Origin: Prevotella melaninogenica
GTDB lineage: Bacteria; Bacteroidota; Bacteroidia; Bacteroidales; Bacteroidaceae
Assembly (NCBI RefSeq): GCF_018128065.1
Contig: NZ_CP072360.1
Span: forward strand, 183,501-247,500
Reading direction: 5' to 3'
DNA length: 64,000 nucleotides
The translations under genes were made by a program, and so were the position numbers. Positions 54,842 through 64,000 of this stretch are shown piece by piece (the first letter of the stretch is position 1; each line of letters opens with the position of its first letter). The notes under the pieces were generated by a model, which saw only the letters and a program-made list of their open reading frames with translations, ran no database searches and was not told where the DNA came from.

Positions 54842-55330
54842 ATGTCAAGAGAGGAAACAAATTAAATACGCTACATCGTCGCTTTAATAGCAGAGTTTGC
54901 AAAGAAATTTAATCTTGGTCAGCGACAGGCATACAATTACCTTAAGCGTTTTAAGGGAATAGACTACTTGATGTCCTTTTATGATGTTCTGCACACACAG
55001 TCCTTTGAGGATGCTATTCATGACATTTCTATCATCTGTCAGAAGAATGGTGGTACACTAAAATATCAAATGCAAACTAAAGAAACCATAGAACTGACCA
55101 ACGAACAGATTAATATGATGAAAGAGGATGTATGTGCAGAACTTATAGCCATATTGATGAAAGACAGACATTGTACTATGTCCGAAGCTATTGATATGCT
55201 CTATAACTCTGACACTTACAGCCGTATTCAAGACCAGTCAACAGGATTATATTATCAAAGTTCTGGGTATTCATACGCTTTTCTACAACAGAAATTAATG
55301 ACTGATTACTATCGAAGGGAAATGTTCTAA
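54842..55330 (+). pseudogene. DUF3791-like protein with an early nonsense codon
   Basis: From ATG 54842 the frame reads MSREETN, a TAA at 54863-54865, then IRYIVALIAEFAKKFNLGQR, QAYNYLKRFKGIDYLMSFYD, VLHTQSFEDAIHDISIICQK and on to 55330. The YDVLHTQ...DDI pattern is that of DUF3791. TAA in place of AAA (Lys) would give ETNKIRYIV, so a single base change explains the break. The only later start (TTG/ATG at 54968-54971) would delete the first domain's helix-turn-helix-like part. A second, DUF3791-related segment follows (TNEQINMMKEDVCAELIAIL, then DRHCTMSEAIDMLYNSDTYS). Such proteins often travel with DUF3990 or Fic toxins. Confidence 0.7.
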
Positions 55331-55439
55331 AAGAAACACAGAACAAAGCGAAGCTATGATATAAAGCTAATTGCTGACTTTTTCACCCTAAACTAATAAA
55401 ATTATAGTATAGAAACATATCACTGAAAAAATAAATTTA

Positions 55440-55447
55440 TATATTTG
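55440..55447 (+). promoter_or_regulatory. Promoter -7 box for the DUF4595 gene
   Basis: TATATTTG, overlapping the first codon of the longer frame; supports the start at 55523. Confidence 0.6.
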
Positions 55448-55522
55448 CAACAGAGAACAAAAGCACAAGCCAATGAGTTGACAAGAATGTGCCAATTACT
55501 AATTATAACACAAAAAAGGACA

Positions 55523-56350
55523 ATGAAAAAGACTTTTACAATCGCACTTCTTACTGCAGCAGTAATAGGTGCAACATCTTTTTTTTCATCATGCAGTAAC
55601 AAAAACGATGATGACTGGATTATTGATCGCCGGCCAGATCCTGTAACAATTGACCTTTCAAAGGTATTCACTAATGGCATGCCTAAAGAGGTGGACAGTA
55701 TGACTATCCAAACAGATGAAAGAGGATTAGTTACAAGTATTAAGACTAAGGATGAAATGGTATCTTTCAAATACATTAATACAAAAACACGTGCTATTGT
55801 AATCCCAAATGTCTTCATGAAAGTAGAACGTAATGGGAAAGCAACAGTCTATATAATGTATCTGAACAACAACGGTTTTGTTAGAGGATGCATGATAGAG
55901 CAAAAGGAAAATACAAAGGAAGATACATGGAGGTTCACTTATAACGATAATGACCAACTAATTAATATAATCCATTCAGCAGATGACTACAAAGAATTTA
56001 CTTTGACTTATAAAGATAGCAACATCTCTGAAATAGAGACAAAAACTATCGTCTCACAAACAACAACAAGAAAAAAAGATACTTATAAAGTTGCTTATAC
56101 CTCAGATACAACCCCAGTCCCTATAGTGAACAAGGGTAACATTATGCTCTTCAATACAACGTTTGGTATTGACATTGGCGCAATGAAATACGCCTACTAT
56201 GCAGGATTGCTTGGAAAAGCAACTAAGAACTTGCCTCTACAGCTTATTGATAAGAGCGGCAACAAAACCAACTTTACATGGACTTTCAATAGTAATGGCT
56301 TCCCAACATCAATGACAAGTGGTAGCCATCAATACAAGTTCGTGTGGTAA
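55523..56350 (+). CDS. DUF4595-family lipoprotein
   Basis: 275 residues. Start chosen at MKKTFTIALLTAAVIGATSF, giving a lipobox FSSC followed by a very acidic NKNDDD stretch, a +2 pattern often seen in surface-exposed lipoproteins of this phylum. The body is a repeat-like beta sheet with pairs such as WRFTYNDNDQLINI, FTLTYKDSNISEI and FTWTFNSNGFPTSM, and ends with IGAMKYAYYAGLLGKATKNLPLQL, a motif of DUF4595. Function unknown. It has its own promoter and terminator. Confidence 0.82.
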   Translation: MKKTFTIALLTAAVIGATSFFSSCSNKNDDDWIIDRRPDPVTIDLSKVFTNGMPKEVDSMTIQTDERGLVTSIKTKDEMVSFKYINTKTRAIVIPNVFMKVERNGKATVYIMYLNNNGFVRGCMIEQKENTKEDTWRFTYNDNDQLINIIHSADDYKEFTLTYKDSNISEIETKTIVSQTTTRKKDTYKVAYTSDTTPVPIVNKGNIMLFNTTFGIDIGAMKYAYYAGLLGKATKNLPLQLIDKSGNKTNFTWTFNSNGFPTSMTSGSHQYKFVW

Positions 56351-56442
56351 AAAAGTATTTTATATCATTACATATATTTATCATCCCCCTTCTATAAAGT
56401 ACACTCGGAAAGTAAATCAATAGGGGGTTACTTTCAAACCAT

Positions 56443-56486
56443 AGCTCTCAGACCATACCCCTCACTGGTCTGAGAGCTTTTCTTTT
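56443..56486 (+). terminator. Terminator of the DUF4595 gene
   Basis: AGCTCTCAGACC pairs with GGTCTGAGAGCT, then TTTCTTTT. Confidence 0.88.
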
Positions 56487-56585
56487 ACCCTTTTACCTAC
56501 CCATCCAAAATCTACACCCACGCAAAAAAGCACAAATACACAGATTACTACATAGCTTATACTTGCCAAGCAACCATTGAAACAG

Positions 56586-56593
56586 TATCTTTG
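56586..56593 (+). promoter_or_regulatory. Promoter -7 box for the HU-like gene
   Basis: TATCTTTG, 200 bases before the HU-like start. The transcript would carry copy 5 of the 94-bp repeat and a 7-codon frame (56599-56622) in its leader. Confidence 0.5.
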
Positions 56594-56605
56594 CAGCATG
56601 AATCA

Positions 56606-56673
56606 CGAATTATTTTCATGAAAAAATATTTTTCTTCATGAAAAGAAATATTTATTTTCACGTAAATAATTTC
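56606..56673. repeat. ~94-bp inverted-repeat element, copy 5 (shortened)
   Basis: CGAATTATTTTCATGAAAAA at the left and TTTTCACGTAAATAATTTC at the right; one internal unit is missing. Lies in the probable 5' leader of the HU-like gene. Confidence 0.8.
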
Positions 56674-56790
56674 TTTCTTTCGTGAAAAGAATTCTGTCTA
56701 AGCCAAAAGTATGTGATTGTAGAGACTCGTTTCACACACTAACGGCTCACGGAAAAGATGATTATTGACCCTTATTACAAACGTAAAGCT

Positions 56791-57387
56791 ATGACTGTAA
56801 ATTACAAACTATTAAGAACAAGCGGTAAACTCGCACAACGTAAAGCACTAAGAATCGTACCTATCAAGAAAGATATCACTGGAATAGAGAGAATCTGTCA
56901 GCATATTCAACAAGCAACAACGCTTACAACAGCCGACATTCTCGGTACTATCTCGGCATTAAAAACAGAATTAGCAGAGGAGCTAAAAAGCGGAAATACG
57001 GTTCATCTGCCAGGCATCGGCTTCTTCTCCCTTGCCCTTAAAGGCGACATACATGAAGACCCTAAGACGCATCGTCACCATCTCCGTAATGTTGCTGTGC
57101 GCAAAATCAGGTTCCGCCCCGATAAGGATTTTCACGAAGCGTTAGGAAAGATGGATTTTGAAAACAAAACCTACAAAGACGGTACATCCACACTTCCTAT
57201 AAAATCAGCCGTCAACGCTGCACTAAAAGAGTTGTTTGAAGAGAGTCCGATAATCACCGTTAACGACCTCCGTCGCCGTCTGAACCTTTCTACAACCAAC
57301 GCTTACAAACTTGTAGCACAGTTAGAACGTGAAAAGAAAATCATCAACATAGGTTCACGCTATCGTAAGATGTATAAAAAGATGTAA
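56791..57387 (+). CDS. HU-like DNA-binding protein with C-terminal helix-turn-helix
   Basis: 198 residues from MTVNYKLLRT; an ATG 11 codons earlier (56758) is possible but relatives begin with the VNYKL strand. Residues 1-120 match the HU-HIG type: ITGIERICQHIQQATTLTTA, DILGTISALKTELAEELKSG, NTVHLPGIGFFSLALKGDIH and VRKIRFRPDKDF. The last 65 residues differ from plain HU-HIG proteins and look like a winged helix: VNAALKELFEESPIITVNDL, RRRLNLSTTNAYKLVAQLER, EKKIINIGSRYRKMYKKM. So DNA bending may be combined with specific recognition. Own transcript, sharing a terminator with glgP. Confidence 0.83.
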   Translation: MTVNYKLLRTSGKLAQRKALRIVPIKKDITGIERICQHIQQATTLTTADILGTISALKTELAEELKSGNTVHLPGIGFFSLALKGDIHEDPKTHRHHLRNVAVRKIRFRPDKDFHEALGKMDFENKTYKDGTSTLPIKSAVNAALKELFEESPIITVNDLRRRLNLSTTNAYKLVAQLEREKKIINIGSRYRKMYKKM

Positions 57388-57490
57388 GCGGGAAGTTGTA
57401 AACGAACCGTAATCGTATTAATAAAAAAAGATGCATTATCATTGCAAAATAGATTATTCCCAGAGAAAACTCAATAGCGTATAAACACAA

Positions 57491-57536
57491 AAAAGCCATT
57501 CCTAACACTTTTCAGCATTAGGAATGGCTTTTATTA
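57491..57536. terminator. Bidirectional terminator, HU-like gene and glgP
   Basis: AAAAGCCATTCCTAA and TTAGGAATGGCTTTT form a 15-bp stem with A and T runs on both sides, so it can stop both converging transcripts. Confidence 0.9.
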
Positions 57537-57558
57537 TGTATCAGAATTCAGACTGTTC

Positions 57559-60117
57559 TTATCCAATCCACTTCACATAAGCGAAGTCCTGACGATGTGG
57601 CAGGAGGTTGTTCTTAGGATACATACGGACTGCGTACTTGTAAGCACCAGCCTCTGTTGCATCGAAGATAGCCTCGAAGGTATAGTTGTTACCCTCTGTC
57701 TTCACCAACTTGAATGGGATTACCTTGTGGATATTTACGTCATCAACTGGCGCATTCTTCAAGAAGACTAATTCAAGACCTACTGCATCGTTCAAGCCCT
57801 GCTCGTCGATTGTGTAAGTAACCTTCACCTTATGACCTGTAGAGATATCCAGCAATGCCTCTTCGTCCTTAGAAACAACATAGATGCTGTCCCAACGCTC
57901 AGCAACAGACTCTTTCCAAAGAGCTATCTCTTTAGCAAGCTGATAATCATTCTTCTCCAACTGGTGTGAACGATGAGCCTCATGCTCATAGAACTTATCG
58001 TAGTAATCATCAAGCTGACGCTTCATTGTATAGTGAGGAGCGATTGTTGCGATAGAGTTCTTCACAACACTTACCCATCCTTCTGAATAGTCTTTCCCCT
58101 TTTCCTTATTGAAGTAGAGAGGAGCAATCTCATTCTCGAGAAGACCATAGATAGTAGCTGCATCAAGTTGGTCCTGATAGCCCTGATTCTGATAGGTACG
58201 CTTCTCTGGCAATGCCCATCCAGCTCCCTCGCGGTAGCCTTCAACCCACCAGCCATCAAGTACTGAGAGGTTAACAACACCGTTCATTTCTGCCTTCTCA
58301 CCAGATGTACCACTTGCTTCGAGTGGACGAGTTGGTGTGTTCATCCAGATATCAACTCCAGAAACGAGACGACGAGCCAACTGCATATCGTAATCCTCAA
58401 GGAAGATAATCTTACCGAGGAACTGTGGCATACGTGAAATCTCAAAGATACGCTTGATAAGTCCCTGACCTGCGCCATCAGCTGGGTGAGCCTTACCTGA
58501 GAAAAAGAACAGAACAGGACGCTCTGGGTTGTTAACAATCTTCTCCAAACGCTCAAGGTCGGTGAAGAGCAAGTGTGCACGCTTATAAGTTGCAAAGCGA
58601 CGGCAGAAACCAATCATTAATGCATTAGGGTTGATACGTTCAAGGATAGAAACCACCTTAGCTGGATCACCCTGATTGCGGAGCCACTGCTTGGTGAACT
58701 TATCACGGATATACTTGATAAGCTTCTGCTTCAATGCCATACGTGTCTCCCAGATTTCTGCATCTGGAACATTGTAGATAGCGTGCCAGATAGACTCGTT
58801 GCTCTGGTCACCCATGAAACTCTCATCAAAGTATTTATCGTAAACCTTACGCCACTCTGTTGCTGTCCATGTTGGAAGGTGTACACCATTGGTAACGTAA
58901 CCAACAGCATTCTCTTCTGGGAAATAACCCTTCCACAATGGAGCAAACATCTTCTGGCTTACCCAACCATGAAGTCTTGATACACCATTGACCTCCTGAC
59001 AGGTGTTACAAGCGAAAGTACTCATACAGAAACGTTCACTGTGGTCGTCTGGATTGGTGCGACCCATACCGATAAACTCATCCCAAGAGATACCGAGCTT
59101 TGCAGGATAATCACCCATATACTTACCAAAGAGTTCCTCATCGAAGTAGTCGTGACCTGCTGGTACAGGAGTGTGAACGGTATAGAGTGATGAAGCACGT
59201 ACAAGCTCCATAGCCTGATTGAATGTCAAGCCACTCTCAATGTAGTCGCAAAGACGCTGGAGGTTGCAGAGTGCTGCATGACCTTCATTGCAGTGATAGA
59301 TATCCTTCTTGATACCGAGTTTCTTCAAAGTAAGAATACCACCAATACCAAGCAAAATCTCTTGCTTCAAACGGTTCTCCCAGTCACCACCATAGAGAGA
59401 GTGAGTGATTGGTCGATCGAATTCTGAATTCATATCGTTGTCTGTATCGAGCAAGTAAAGCTTTATACGTCCAACGTTCACACGCCATACAAGAGCATGT
59501 ACCAAATAGTTGCGGTAAGGTACATCAACAACTACCTGATTGCCGTTCTCATCAAGCTCGCGCTCAATAGGAAGAGAGTTGAAGTTCTGTGCATCATACT
59601 TAGCAATCTGCTGACCATCCATTGAAAGACTCTGTGTGAAGTAACCGAAACGATAGAGGAAACCTACTGCACAGAAGTCTACATTTGAGTCAGAAGCCTC
59701 CTTAATGTAATCACCTGCCAAGATACCAAGACCACCAGAATAAATCTTCAATACCTGATTTAAACCGAACTCCATACAGAAGTAAGCAACAGAAGCACGC
59801 TTCTTATTTGGCTTTACATCCATATAAGTACGGAACTTCTTGTAAACATCACTTACCTGTTTCATCAACTTTTTGTCCTTTACGATAGCTTCCTTACGGT
59901 CATAGCTAAGACGCTCAAGGAGCAGGACAGGATTATGTCCAACCTCTTCATAAAGAACCTCATCAAGAGCTTTGAACATGTTGCGTGCTTCGTAATTCCA
60001 TGCCCACCACATATTGTGAGCAAGCTCATCAAGACATGCCAGTTCCTTTGGCAGAGTTGACTTTACAGTTACCTCTTTCCACTGAGGTTCGTTGGAATAA
60101 TCTGATTTAATTTTCAT
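57559..60117 (-). CDS. glgP: Alpha-glucan (glycogen) phosphorylase, GT35
   Basis: 852 residues of the alpha-glucan phosphorylase subfamily with the DUF3417 N-terminal domain ([20 protein letters not shown]). Visible: ACFCMEFGL-like [57 protein letters not shown] and the PLP-site block [20 protein letters not shown]. It releases glucose-1-phosphate from stored glycogen. The C-terminal ~90 residues are an extra beta domain ([20 protein letters not shown]). Last gene of an operon with glycogen synthase, 47 bases apart. Confidence 0.95.
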   Translation of the reverse strand: MKIKSDYSNEPQWKEVTVKSTLPKELACLDELAHNMWWAWNYEARNMFKALDEVLYEEVGHNPVLLLERLSYDRKEAIVKDKKLMKQVSDVYKKFRTYMDVKPNKKRASVAYFCMEFGLNQVLKIYSGGLGILAGDYIKEASDSNVDFCAVGFLYRFGYFTQSLSMDGQQIAKYDAQNFNSLPIERELDENGNQVVVDVPYRNYLVHALVWRVNVGRIKLYLLDTDNDMNSEFDRPITHSLYGGDWENRLKQEILLGIGGILTLKKLGIKKDIYHCNEGHAALCNLQRLCDYIESGLTFNQAMELVRASSLYTVHTPVPAGHDYFDEELFGKYMGDYPAKLGISWDEFIGMGRTNPDDHSERFCMSTFACNTCQEVNGVSRLHGWVSQKMFAPLWKGYFPEENAVGYVTNGVHLPTWTATEWRKVYDKYFDESFMGDQSNESIWHAIYNVPDAEIWETRMALKQKLIKYIRDKFTKQWLRNQGDPAKVVSILERINPNALMIGFCRRFATYKRAHLLFTDLERLEKIVNNPERPVLFFFSGKAHPADGAGQGLIKRIFEISRMPQFLGKIIFLEDYDMQLARRLVSGVDIWMNTPTRPLEASGTSGEKAEMNGVVNLSVLDGWWVEGYREGAGWALPEKRTYQNQGYQDQLDAATIYGLLENEIAPLYFNKEKGKDYSEGWVSVVKNSIATIAPHYTMKRQLDDYYDKFYEHEAHRSHQLEKNDYQLAKEIALWKESVAERWDSIYVVSKDEEALLDISTGHKVKVTYTIDEQGLNDAVGLELVFLKNAPVDDVNIHKVIPFKLVKTEGNNYTFEAIFDATEAGAYKYAVRMYPKNNLLPHRQDFAYVKWIG

Positions 60118-60164
60118 AACTTGTAATAGTTTGACTGTTATTTCTTATATCGTTATTAAAGCAG

Positions 60165-61814
60165 TTATCTGTTATTTCGTGCAGCTGCTTTCTTTAATGC
60201 TATGTCGTAAGCCTGCTCATAATATTTGATAAACTTACTCCAAAGGGCTTTACAGGAGAGCTTCTCAGCATTTGAACGGCACTTATTCATCTCAGTTTTT
60301 GTAAAGCCAGAGTATCGGGCTATGGTATCTTTAATACCATCAGCAACTTCAGAATAATTATAATCTGTACGGTGTAATACCTTAACACCGTCTTCTATCT
60401 CGCTACCATTTCCTTTCTCTGTATTTGCCCATAAGCCGAAACCAGCAAGGTCGGTTGTAATACAAGGAACCTTAAATGCTATTGCCTCTAATGGGGTATA
60501 ACCCCATGGCTCATAGTAAGACGGATAAACGCAAAGGTCATTTCCCAATACGAGATCATAATAACTCATGTTCATTATGCCGTCATCTCCTGTCAGATAA
60601 CATGGAATGAAAATAACTTTTACCTTATCGCCCTTTGCATTATTCATACCAAGCGAACTGAGCATATTCAGTACATTGTCATGGTCCATATTGTGGAGCC
60701 AATGTGTAAGGACAGGCTTCTCCAATGGAGAATCAAATTGTTTTCCACTCTCAAGACGTTCGATAAGGTCCTGACGTGGTCCAACCACCCAACCTGGCAC
60801 CTCAATGAAAGCTACTACCTGCTTCTTTAAGTTCTCATCAAAACGCAGGCGATTCATTGACTCTATGAATACATCAATACCTTTATTACGGAATTCATAT
60901 CGTCCGCTGGTTGATACGATTAACGCATCATCCTGTATGTCGTCACCTGTCAGCGCATTGGCTACATCAAGTAAACGCTTACGTGCCGCCTTACGCTTCT
61001 TTGTGAAAGTTGCACCCTTTGGTACAAAGTCGTTTTCAAAACCATTTGGAAGAACTAAATCTACTGGTTTATCCAGCAACTCTTTACACTCTGTTGCAGT
61101 AATATCGCTCACTGTCGTGAAGCAATCAACATGATGAGCAGTCTGCTTCTCAATAGAATGCTTGCTCTCCATATTCAACTCCGAAGCCATCTGGTCACCA
61201 TCATATGCCCAGAGATATTCGTACAACGGCTTATTATTGCCCGCAATACTACGACCAATACCCGTTGCATGAGTTGTAAAGATCGTTGCTATCTGTGGCT
61301 GACGATGTTGCAACACAAGTGCAGCAAAGCCTGTCTGCCATTCGTTTGCATGGAAGACAACCTTATCTTTATCACTGAGATAGAACTTATAGAAACTCTC
61401 TACGACAAGTGCCGTAGCGTAAGCAAACATTGCAGATTCGTCATAATCACCATAAGCATGAAGACTATCAACACGATAATACTCCCAAAGCTTGCCATAG
61501 AACTCTTCCTTATGAGCAAAAAAAGATTGGAAATCAACAAGTATAGCAATCGGTTCTCCAGGAATTTCCCAACGACCTACCTTTATAAACAATCCCTCGG
61601 AGGCTGCTTTCTGCTGCCAAGCAGCAAACAACTTCTTATCCTCCTTGAAATATGGGGACGGTGTCTCTTGCCAGCAATCAGGACCAATAAAGATAATTCG
61701 GTCCTTCATCTTGTCTTGTAATGTCTTTGCGCGTGTGGAAAGTACCGTATAAATTCCTCCGACCTTATTACATACTTCCCAGCTGGTCTCAAAAATATAA
61801 TCTGGAAACAACAT
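60165..61814 (-). CDS. Glycogen synthase, GT3 type
   Basis: 549 residues from MLFPDYIFETSWEVCNKVGG; the longer frame to 61889 contains the promoter and is rejected. FETSWEVCNKVGGIYTVLSTRA is the hallmark of the eukaryote-like GT3 glycogen synthases, with IFTTHATGIGRSIAGN, PVDLVLPNGFENDFVP and the C-terminal YPSYYEPWGYTPLEAIAFKVP (the nucleotide-sugar and catalytic Glu region). Members use UDP-glucose (or ADP-glucose) to lengthen glycogen. GT3 enzymes are unusual in bacteria but common in Bacteroidota. Cotranscribed with glgP, so synthesis and breakdown are expressed together. Confidence 0.93.
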   Translation of the reverse strand: MLFPDYIFETSWEVCNKVGGIYTVLSTRAKTLQDKMKDRIIFIGPDCWQETPSPYFKEDKKLFAAWQQKAASEGLFIKVGRWEIPGEPIAILVDFQSFFAHKEEFYGKLWEYYRVDSLHAYGDYDESAMFAYATALVVESFYKFYLSDKDKVVFHANEWQTGFAALVLQHRQPQIATIFTTHATGIGRSIAGNNKPLYEYLWAYDGDQMASELNMESKHSIEKQTAHHVDCFTTVSDITATECKELLDKPVDLVLPNGFENDFVPKGATFTKKRKAARKRLLDVANALTGDDIQDDALIVSTSGRYEFRNKGIDVFIESMNRLRFDENLKKQVVAFIEVPGWVVGPRQDLIERLESGKQFDSPLEKPVLTHWLHNMDHDNVLNMLSSLGMNNAKGDKVKVIFIPCYLTGDDGIMNMSYYDLVLGNDLCVYPSYYEPWGYTPLEAIAFKVPCITTDLAGFGLWANTEKGNGSEIEDGVKVLHRTDYNYSEVADGIKDTIARYSGFTKTEMNKCRSNAEKLSCKALWSKFIKYYEQAYDIALKKAAARNNR

Positions 61815-61846
61815 CTTCTCCTTTAAATATTTGATGTATATCGCTA

Positions 61847-61854
61847 CAAAGGTA
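61847..61854 (-). promoter_or_regulatory. Promoter -7 box for the glycogen operon
   Basis: TACCTTTG on the minus strand, 33 bases before the start at 61814. Confidence 0.65.
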
Positions 61855-61928
61855 ATACAAAATAAGGAAAGCAACAATTTAATCTGCACATTTTTAAGGA
61901 ATACATCGTATTAATTAATTAAAATCAC

Positions 61929-61936
61929 TAAATTTG
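61929..61936 (+). promoter_or_regulatory. Promoter -7 box for the exported protein gene
   Basis: TAAATTTG, 22 bases before ATG 61959. Confidence 0.55.
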
Positions 61937-61958
61937 TAAATAACTAATATTCATAGAT

Positions 61959-62444
61959 ATGAAACAGAAGATTATACTAACAATTATGGCTATGTTGGCT
62001 TTTTCAACCAATATATTATCCCAAAACAACTTACCCACTACGAAGACTGATACATCTTCATCTAAAAATGGTAAGATTATACATACGAATGACTCCATAT
62101 TCAAAGCGCATCTCGTCAATGATGAGTTCCAAGTATGGATGGATATTGATTTCTATCATAATAACATCACGGTGCCACGACAAGAGATATTCGGAGAGGT
62201 GCCAGGATACTTTGGTGCAGTTCGTGATACACGCAAGTGGATTATCTCAGATGCTACGATAAAAGGAAAGAAAGCACTCCTTACCATCATCAATGACTAT
62301 GGCAGTGAAGACCTAAAAGCCGAACTAAAACTCAATTCGGATGGTACTTATACGCTGACTCGACTTGAGGGGAGTACCATGAAGATTGTTGTCAATAACA
62401 AGTGGGTGAAAATTCCAAAGGATATAACATTCTACGTTAAGTAG
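61959..62444 (+). CDS. Small exported protein of unknown function
   Basis: 161 residues. Signal peptide MKQKIILTIMAMLAFSTNIL ending before SQNN. The mature part has a Thr/Ser/Lys linker, then about 110 residues of beta sheet (VWMDIDFYHNNITVPRQEIF, GYFGAVRDTRKWIISDATIK, KALLTIINDYGSEDLKAELK, SDGTYTLTRLEGSTMKIVVN) that resemble a lipocalin-like strand pattern, but no family is recognised. Divergent from the glycogen operon with 144 bases between. Confidence 0.72.
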   Translation: MKQKIILTIMAMLAFSTNILSQNNLPTTKTDTSSSKNGKIIHTNDSIFKAHLVNDEFQVWMDIDFYHNNITVPRQEIFGEVPGYFGAVRDTRKWIISDATIKGKKALLTIINDYGSEDLKAELKLNSDGTYTLTRLEGSTMKIVVNNKWVKIPKDITFYVK

Positions 62445-62453
62445 ATAAAAGAT

Positions 62454-62488
62454 AATAGGGGCTAATTTCTTAGTCCCTATTCTTGTTT
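62454..62488 (+). terminator. Terminator between converging genes
   Basis: AATAGGG pairs with CCCTATT, with an inner CTAA/TTAG, then TCTTGTTTC. Confidence 0.65.
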
Positions 62489-62539
62489 CTATATCAATCA
62501 AAAAGATGAGTTTAAACTAAACAGCCCCTGAAGATAAAG

Positions 62540-63364
62540 TTAATAAGTTCTAAGCAACAAATCGCCTATCGGTGCCACAGGCACTTCAACTTCTGAAGAG
62601 AACGTCTTATAATTATATTCTCCTTCTGGAATACGATACAAAACAATCTTACTTCCCTCTGCTACGGCACAAGTAACCTGAATAAGTTGACTATGGGCAT
62701 TCTTCAATGTTACTGGTCTGTAAAAATCAACTAGTCCACCCTCAGTATCGAACTGATCAGGCATCTGACTTTCCAAACCATACTTAACCCTATTCCTGAC
62801 AGCAAACTTATCCTTTTCGTTTATAGTGCCATTGCTTTCTACCCTTACATTCACCAGCTGCTTGCAAGGGATAAATATGTTCTCCTCATAAACCCTCCCG
62901 AGTTGTAAGCCTCCTTGTGGCCTATAAGCGTAGTAGAAAAGTTTCTTTTCTTTCGGATCACGCACCCCAGTATCATCTATTGGTAAAAGATACTTATTAT
63001 CATCTAATTTAGTCAAATCTAATGTAAGCTGTAAATTGTATGAGACACTAACATCTCCTACAAAAGTTGTCAACGACTTAAATTCCTCATCACTTAAATT
63101 GAAAAACATAATATAACGACCATCTTTATCAGTCGTAGCCTTTGCCTTATGGCGTACCTTAGTAGCAACCAAAGATGCTTCTCTAAAATCCAACTTCACT
63201 TCTATATTTGACAACGGCTGTCCTCCTGAAGTTCGGGCAACACCTTTGATAATAAGACTCTTCGGATCCGGCTTATCAATAAAGTCGTCCTCTTCATTAT
63301 GACAGCTTGCCAATAACAATATAAGTAATGGTAATGCAAGCAGGTACAAAAATAACTTTTTCAT
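62540..63364 (-). CDS. Lipoprotein with carboxypeptidase-regulatory-like domain
   Basis: 274 residues from MKKLFLYLLALPLLILLLASC, with lipobox LASC and an acidic HNEEDD start of the mature protein. Next comes a CarboxypepD_reg-like beta domain (LIIKGVARTSGGQPLSNIEV, DKDGRYIMFF), then a region of unknown fold with FYYAYRPQGGLQLGRVYEEN. Probably surface-attached. Function unknown. It ends 95 bases from the convergent exported-protein gene. Confidence 0.78.
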   Translation of the reverse strand: MKKLFLYLLALPLLILLLASCHNEEDDFIDKPDPKSLIIKGVARTSGGQPLSNIEVKLDFREASLVATKVRHKAKATTDKDGRYIMFFNLSDEEFKSLTTFVGDVSVSYNLQLTLDLTKLDDNKYLLPIDDTGVRDPKEKKLFYYAYRPQGGLQLGRVYEENIFIPCKQLVNVRVESNGTINEKDKFAVRNRVKYGLESQMPDQFDTEGGLVDFYRPVTLKNAHSQLIQVTCAVAEGSKIVLYRIPEGEYNYKTFSSEVEVPVAPIGDLLLRTY

Positions 63365-63370
63365 AAACAT

Positions 63371-63782
63371 ATCCTTTATAGTTTTAAAATAAATGGTATT
63401 TGGATATCATACTATCCTTCTACATAGATTTAGTTACTTACAAAGATAGTAATTTTTGAACAGAAAACAACTAAATAACTATTAATTATTGAAGTCCGAT
63501 AAGTTTATCAATATAACTTTGCTATTCGTGTCTTACAATGTATTATGACAACAATAACATACTATTACACCATCTTCAATCAACGTGCGGATGCTCAGCA
63601 CGCATGGTGTTCATAGTAAGCACCATGTGTGCCAAGGCTCAACACGATGTCAAATAATTCAGAAATGGAGTAAGACACGATGCATAACTAAAGAATAATA
63701 AATAATCCTCACAATGATAAACGTATTACCATTGCAAGGATAATTATATAGCATAAAAAACTCATAGCCTGAAATCAAATAT
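63371..63782. other. Non-coding stretch with CACCATGTGTG repeats
   Basis: 412 bases without a gene. The segment 63560-63652 (TTACACCATCTTCAATCAAC, then ATGGTGTTCATAGTAAGCAC and CACCATGTGTGCCAAGGCTC) resembles the non-coding repeats at 8590-8716. Confidence 0.55.
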
Positions 63783-64000
63783 TTAAAGAATATTCATTAA
63801 CCCATGAAGGATTGTAAGAATAATATTCCAAGTCCATTCTGTTACGCCTATCAATAACCTAAAGACGAAATAAATAATGATACAGAGAACAAGGATAAGA
63901 ATTCCTGTCAATAAAGCTTTCGACCTTACCTGGCGTATTGTTTTCTTATCCCCTTCAACATAACGAGTTATCAAATTCAAATTCTTAACGTGTGCCTTAC
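63783..64000 (-). CDS. Membrane protein, 5' end beyond the window
   Basis: The frame is open to the window edge (KAHVKNLNLITRYVEGDKKT), so only the C-terminal ~72 residues are seen. One strong membrane helix (ALLTGILILVLCIIIYFVFR) and a hydrophobic tail (TEWTWNIILTILHGLMNIL). The family cannot be told from this part. Confidence 0.6.
   Translation of the reverse strand, partial: KAHVKNLNLITRYVEGDKKTIRQVRSKALLTGILILVLCIIIYFVFRLLIGVTEWTWNIILTILHGLMNIL

Noticed and set aside
61815..61889. Longer start for glycogen synthase
   Set aside because: The promoter box at 61847-61854 falls inside this extension, and GT3 proteins begin near MLFPDYIFETSW.

Overview
The window looks like the chromosome of an oral-type Prevotella or a close relative in the Bacteroidota. 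The evidence is low G+C, about twenty promoters of the Bacteroidota type (TAnnTTTG, with start codons tens of bases downstream), many lipoproteins with a Cys lipobox, and family markers such as SecDF fusion, DUF4271, DUF4595, a GT3 glycogen synthase and the metK-DUF4271-hemD-rnpA-yidD-tyrS cluster. Species cannot be fixed from the sequence alone.

Layout. 1-5 kb: end of ribD, a CyuA-like cysteine desulfidase, a small conserved protein and a UPF1-like SF1 helicase. 5-8.5 kb: Fic protein and lipoprotein, then a C69 dipeptidase. 8.5-14.3 kb: tRNA-Arg(CCT), ADP-ribosylglycohydrolase, an RluA-type pseudouridine synthase with a coiled-coil front, and metG. 14.5-20.5 kb: a second Fic protein with a built-in winged helix and a palindromic operator, lipoproteins and a helix-hairpin-helix outer-membrane protein. 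20.5-27.4 kb: a tight pdxK / AspT-like antiporter / ABC ATPase operon, then secDF. 27.5-34 kb: a frameshifted endonuclease/phosphatase, rhomboid protease, HU, and an outer-membrane barrel beside a ToxR-like membrane regulator. 34-37.8 kb: tRNA-Gln(TTG), an alpha-galactosidase cut off by an IS3-family element, and a clostripain-like protease whose lipoprotein signal peptide is out of frame at a 7-base homopolymer. 37.9-43.1 kb: the six-gene housekeeping cluster. 43.2-46.2 kb: an accessory pocket with a translationally coupled AAA ATPase plus TOPRIM pair, flanked by imperfect direct repeats. 46.2-53.7 kb: M16 protease, xerD, aroQ, O-methyltransferase, rbfA, lolC-like permease. 53.7-57.4 kb: RhuM-Fic fusion, a DUF3791 gene with a nonsense codon, a DUF4595 lipoprotein and an HU-like protein with a helix-turn-helix tail. 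57.5-64 kb: glycogen phosphorylase and glycogen synthase operon and small exported proteins.

The most interesting material is (1) the AAA-TOPRIM pair, which resembles a split OLD/PARIS-like antiphage module and is bounded by repeats; (2) the Fic protein at 14.5 kb, which has lost the catalytic His but keeps an inhibitory motif, a winged helix and a matching operator; (3) the possible phase-variable clostripain lipoprotein; and (4) several repeat families, above all a ~94-bp element with terminal inverted repeats present five times, and a G-rich hairpin repeat that has entered ribD in frame.

Several genes carry single-base lesions (28.08 kb, 34.97 kb, 37.75 kb, 54.86 kb). They may be real decay or switching, or assembly errors; reads are needed to tell.
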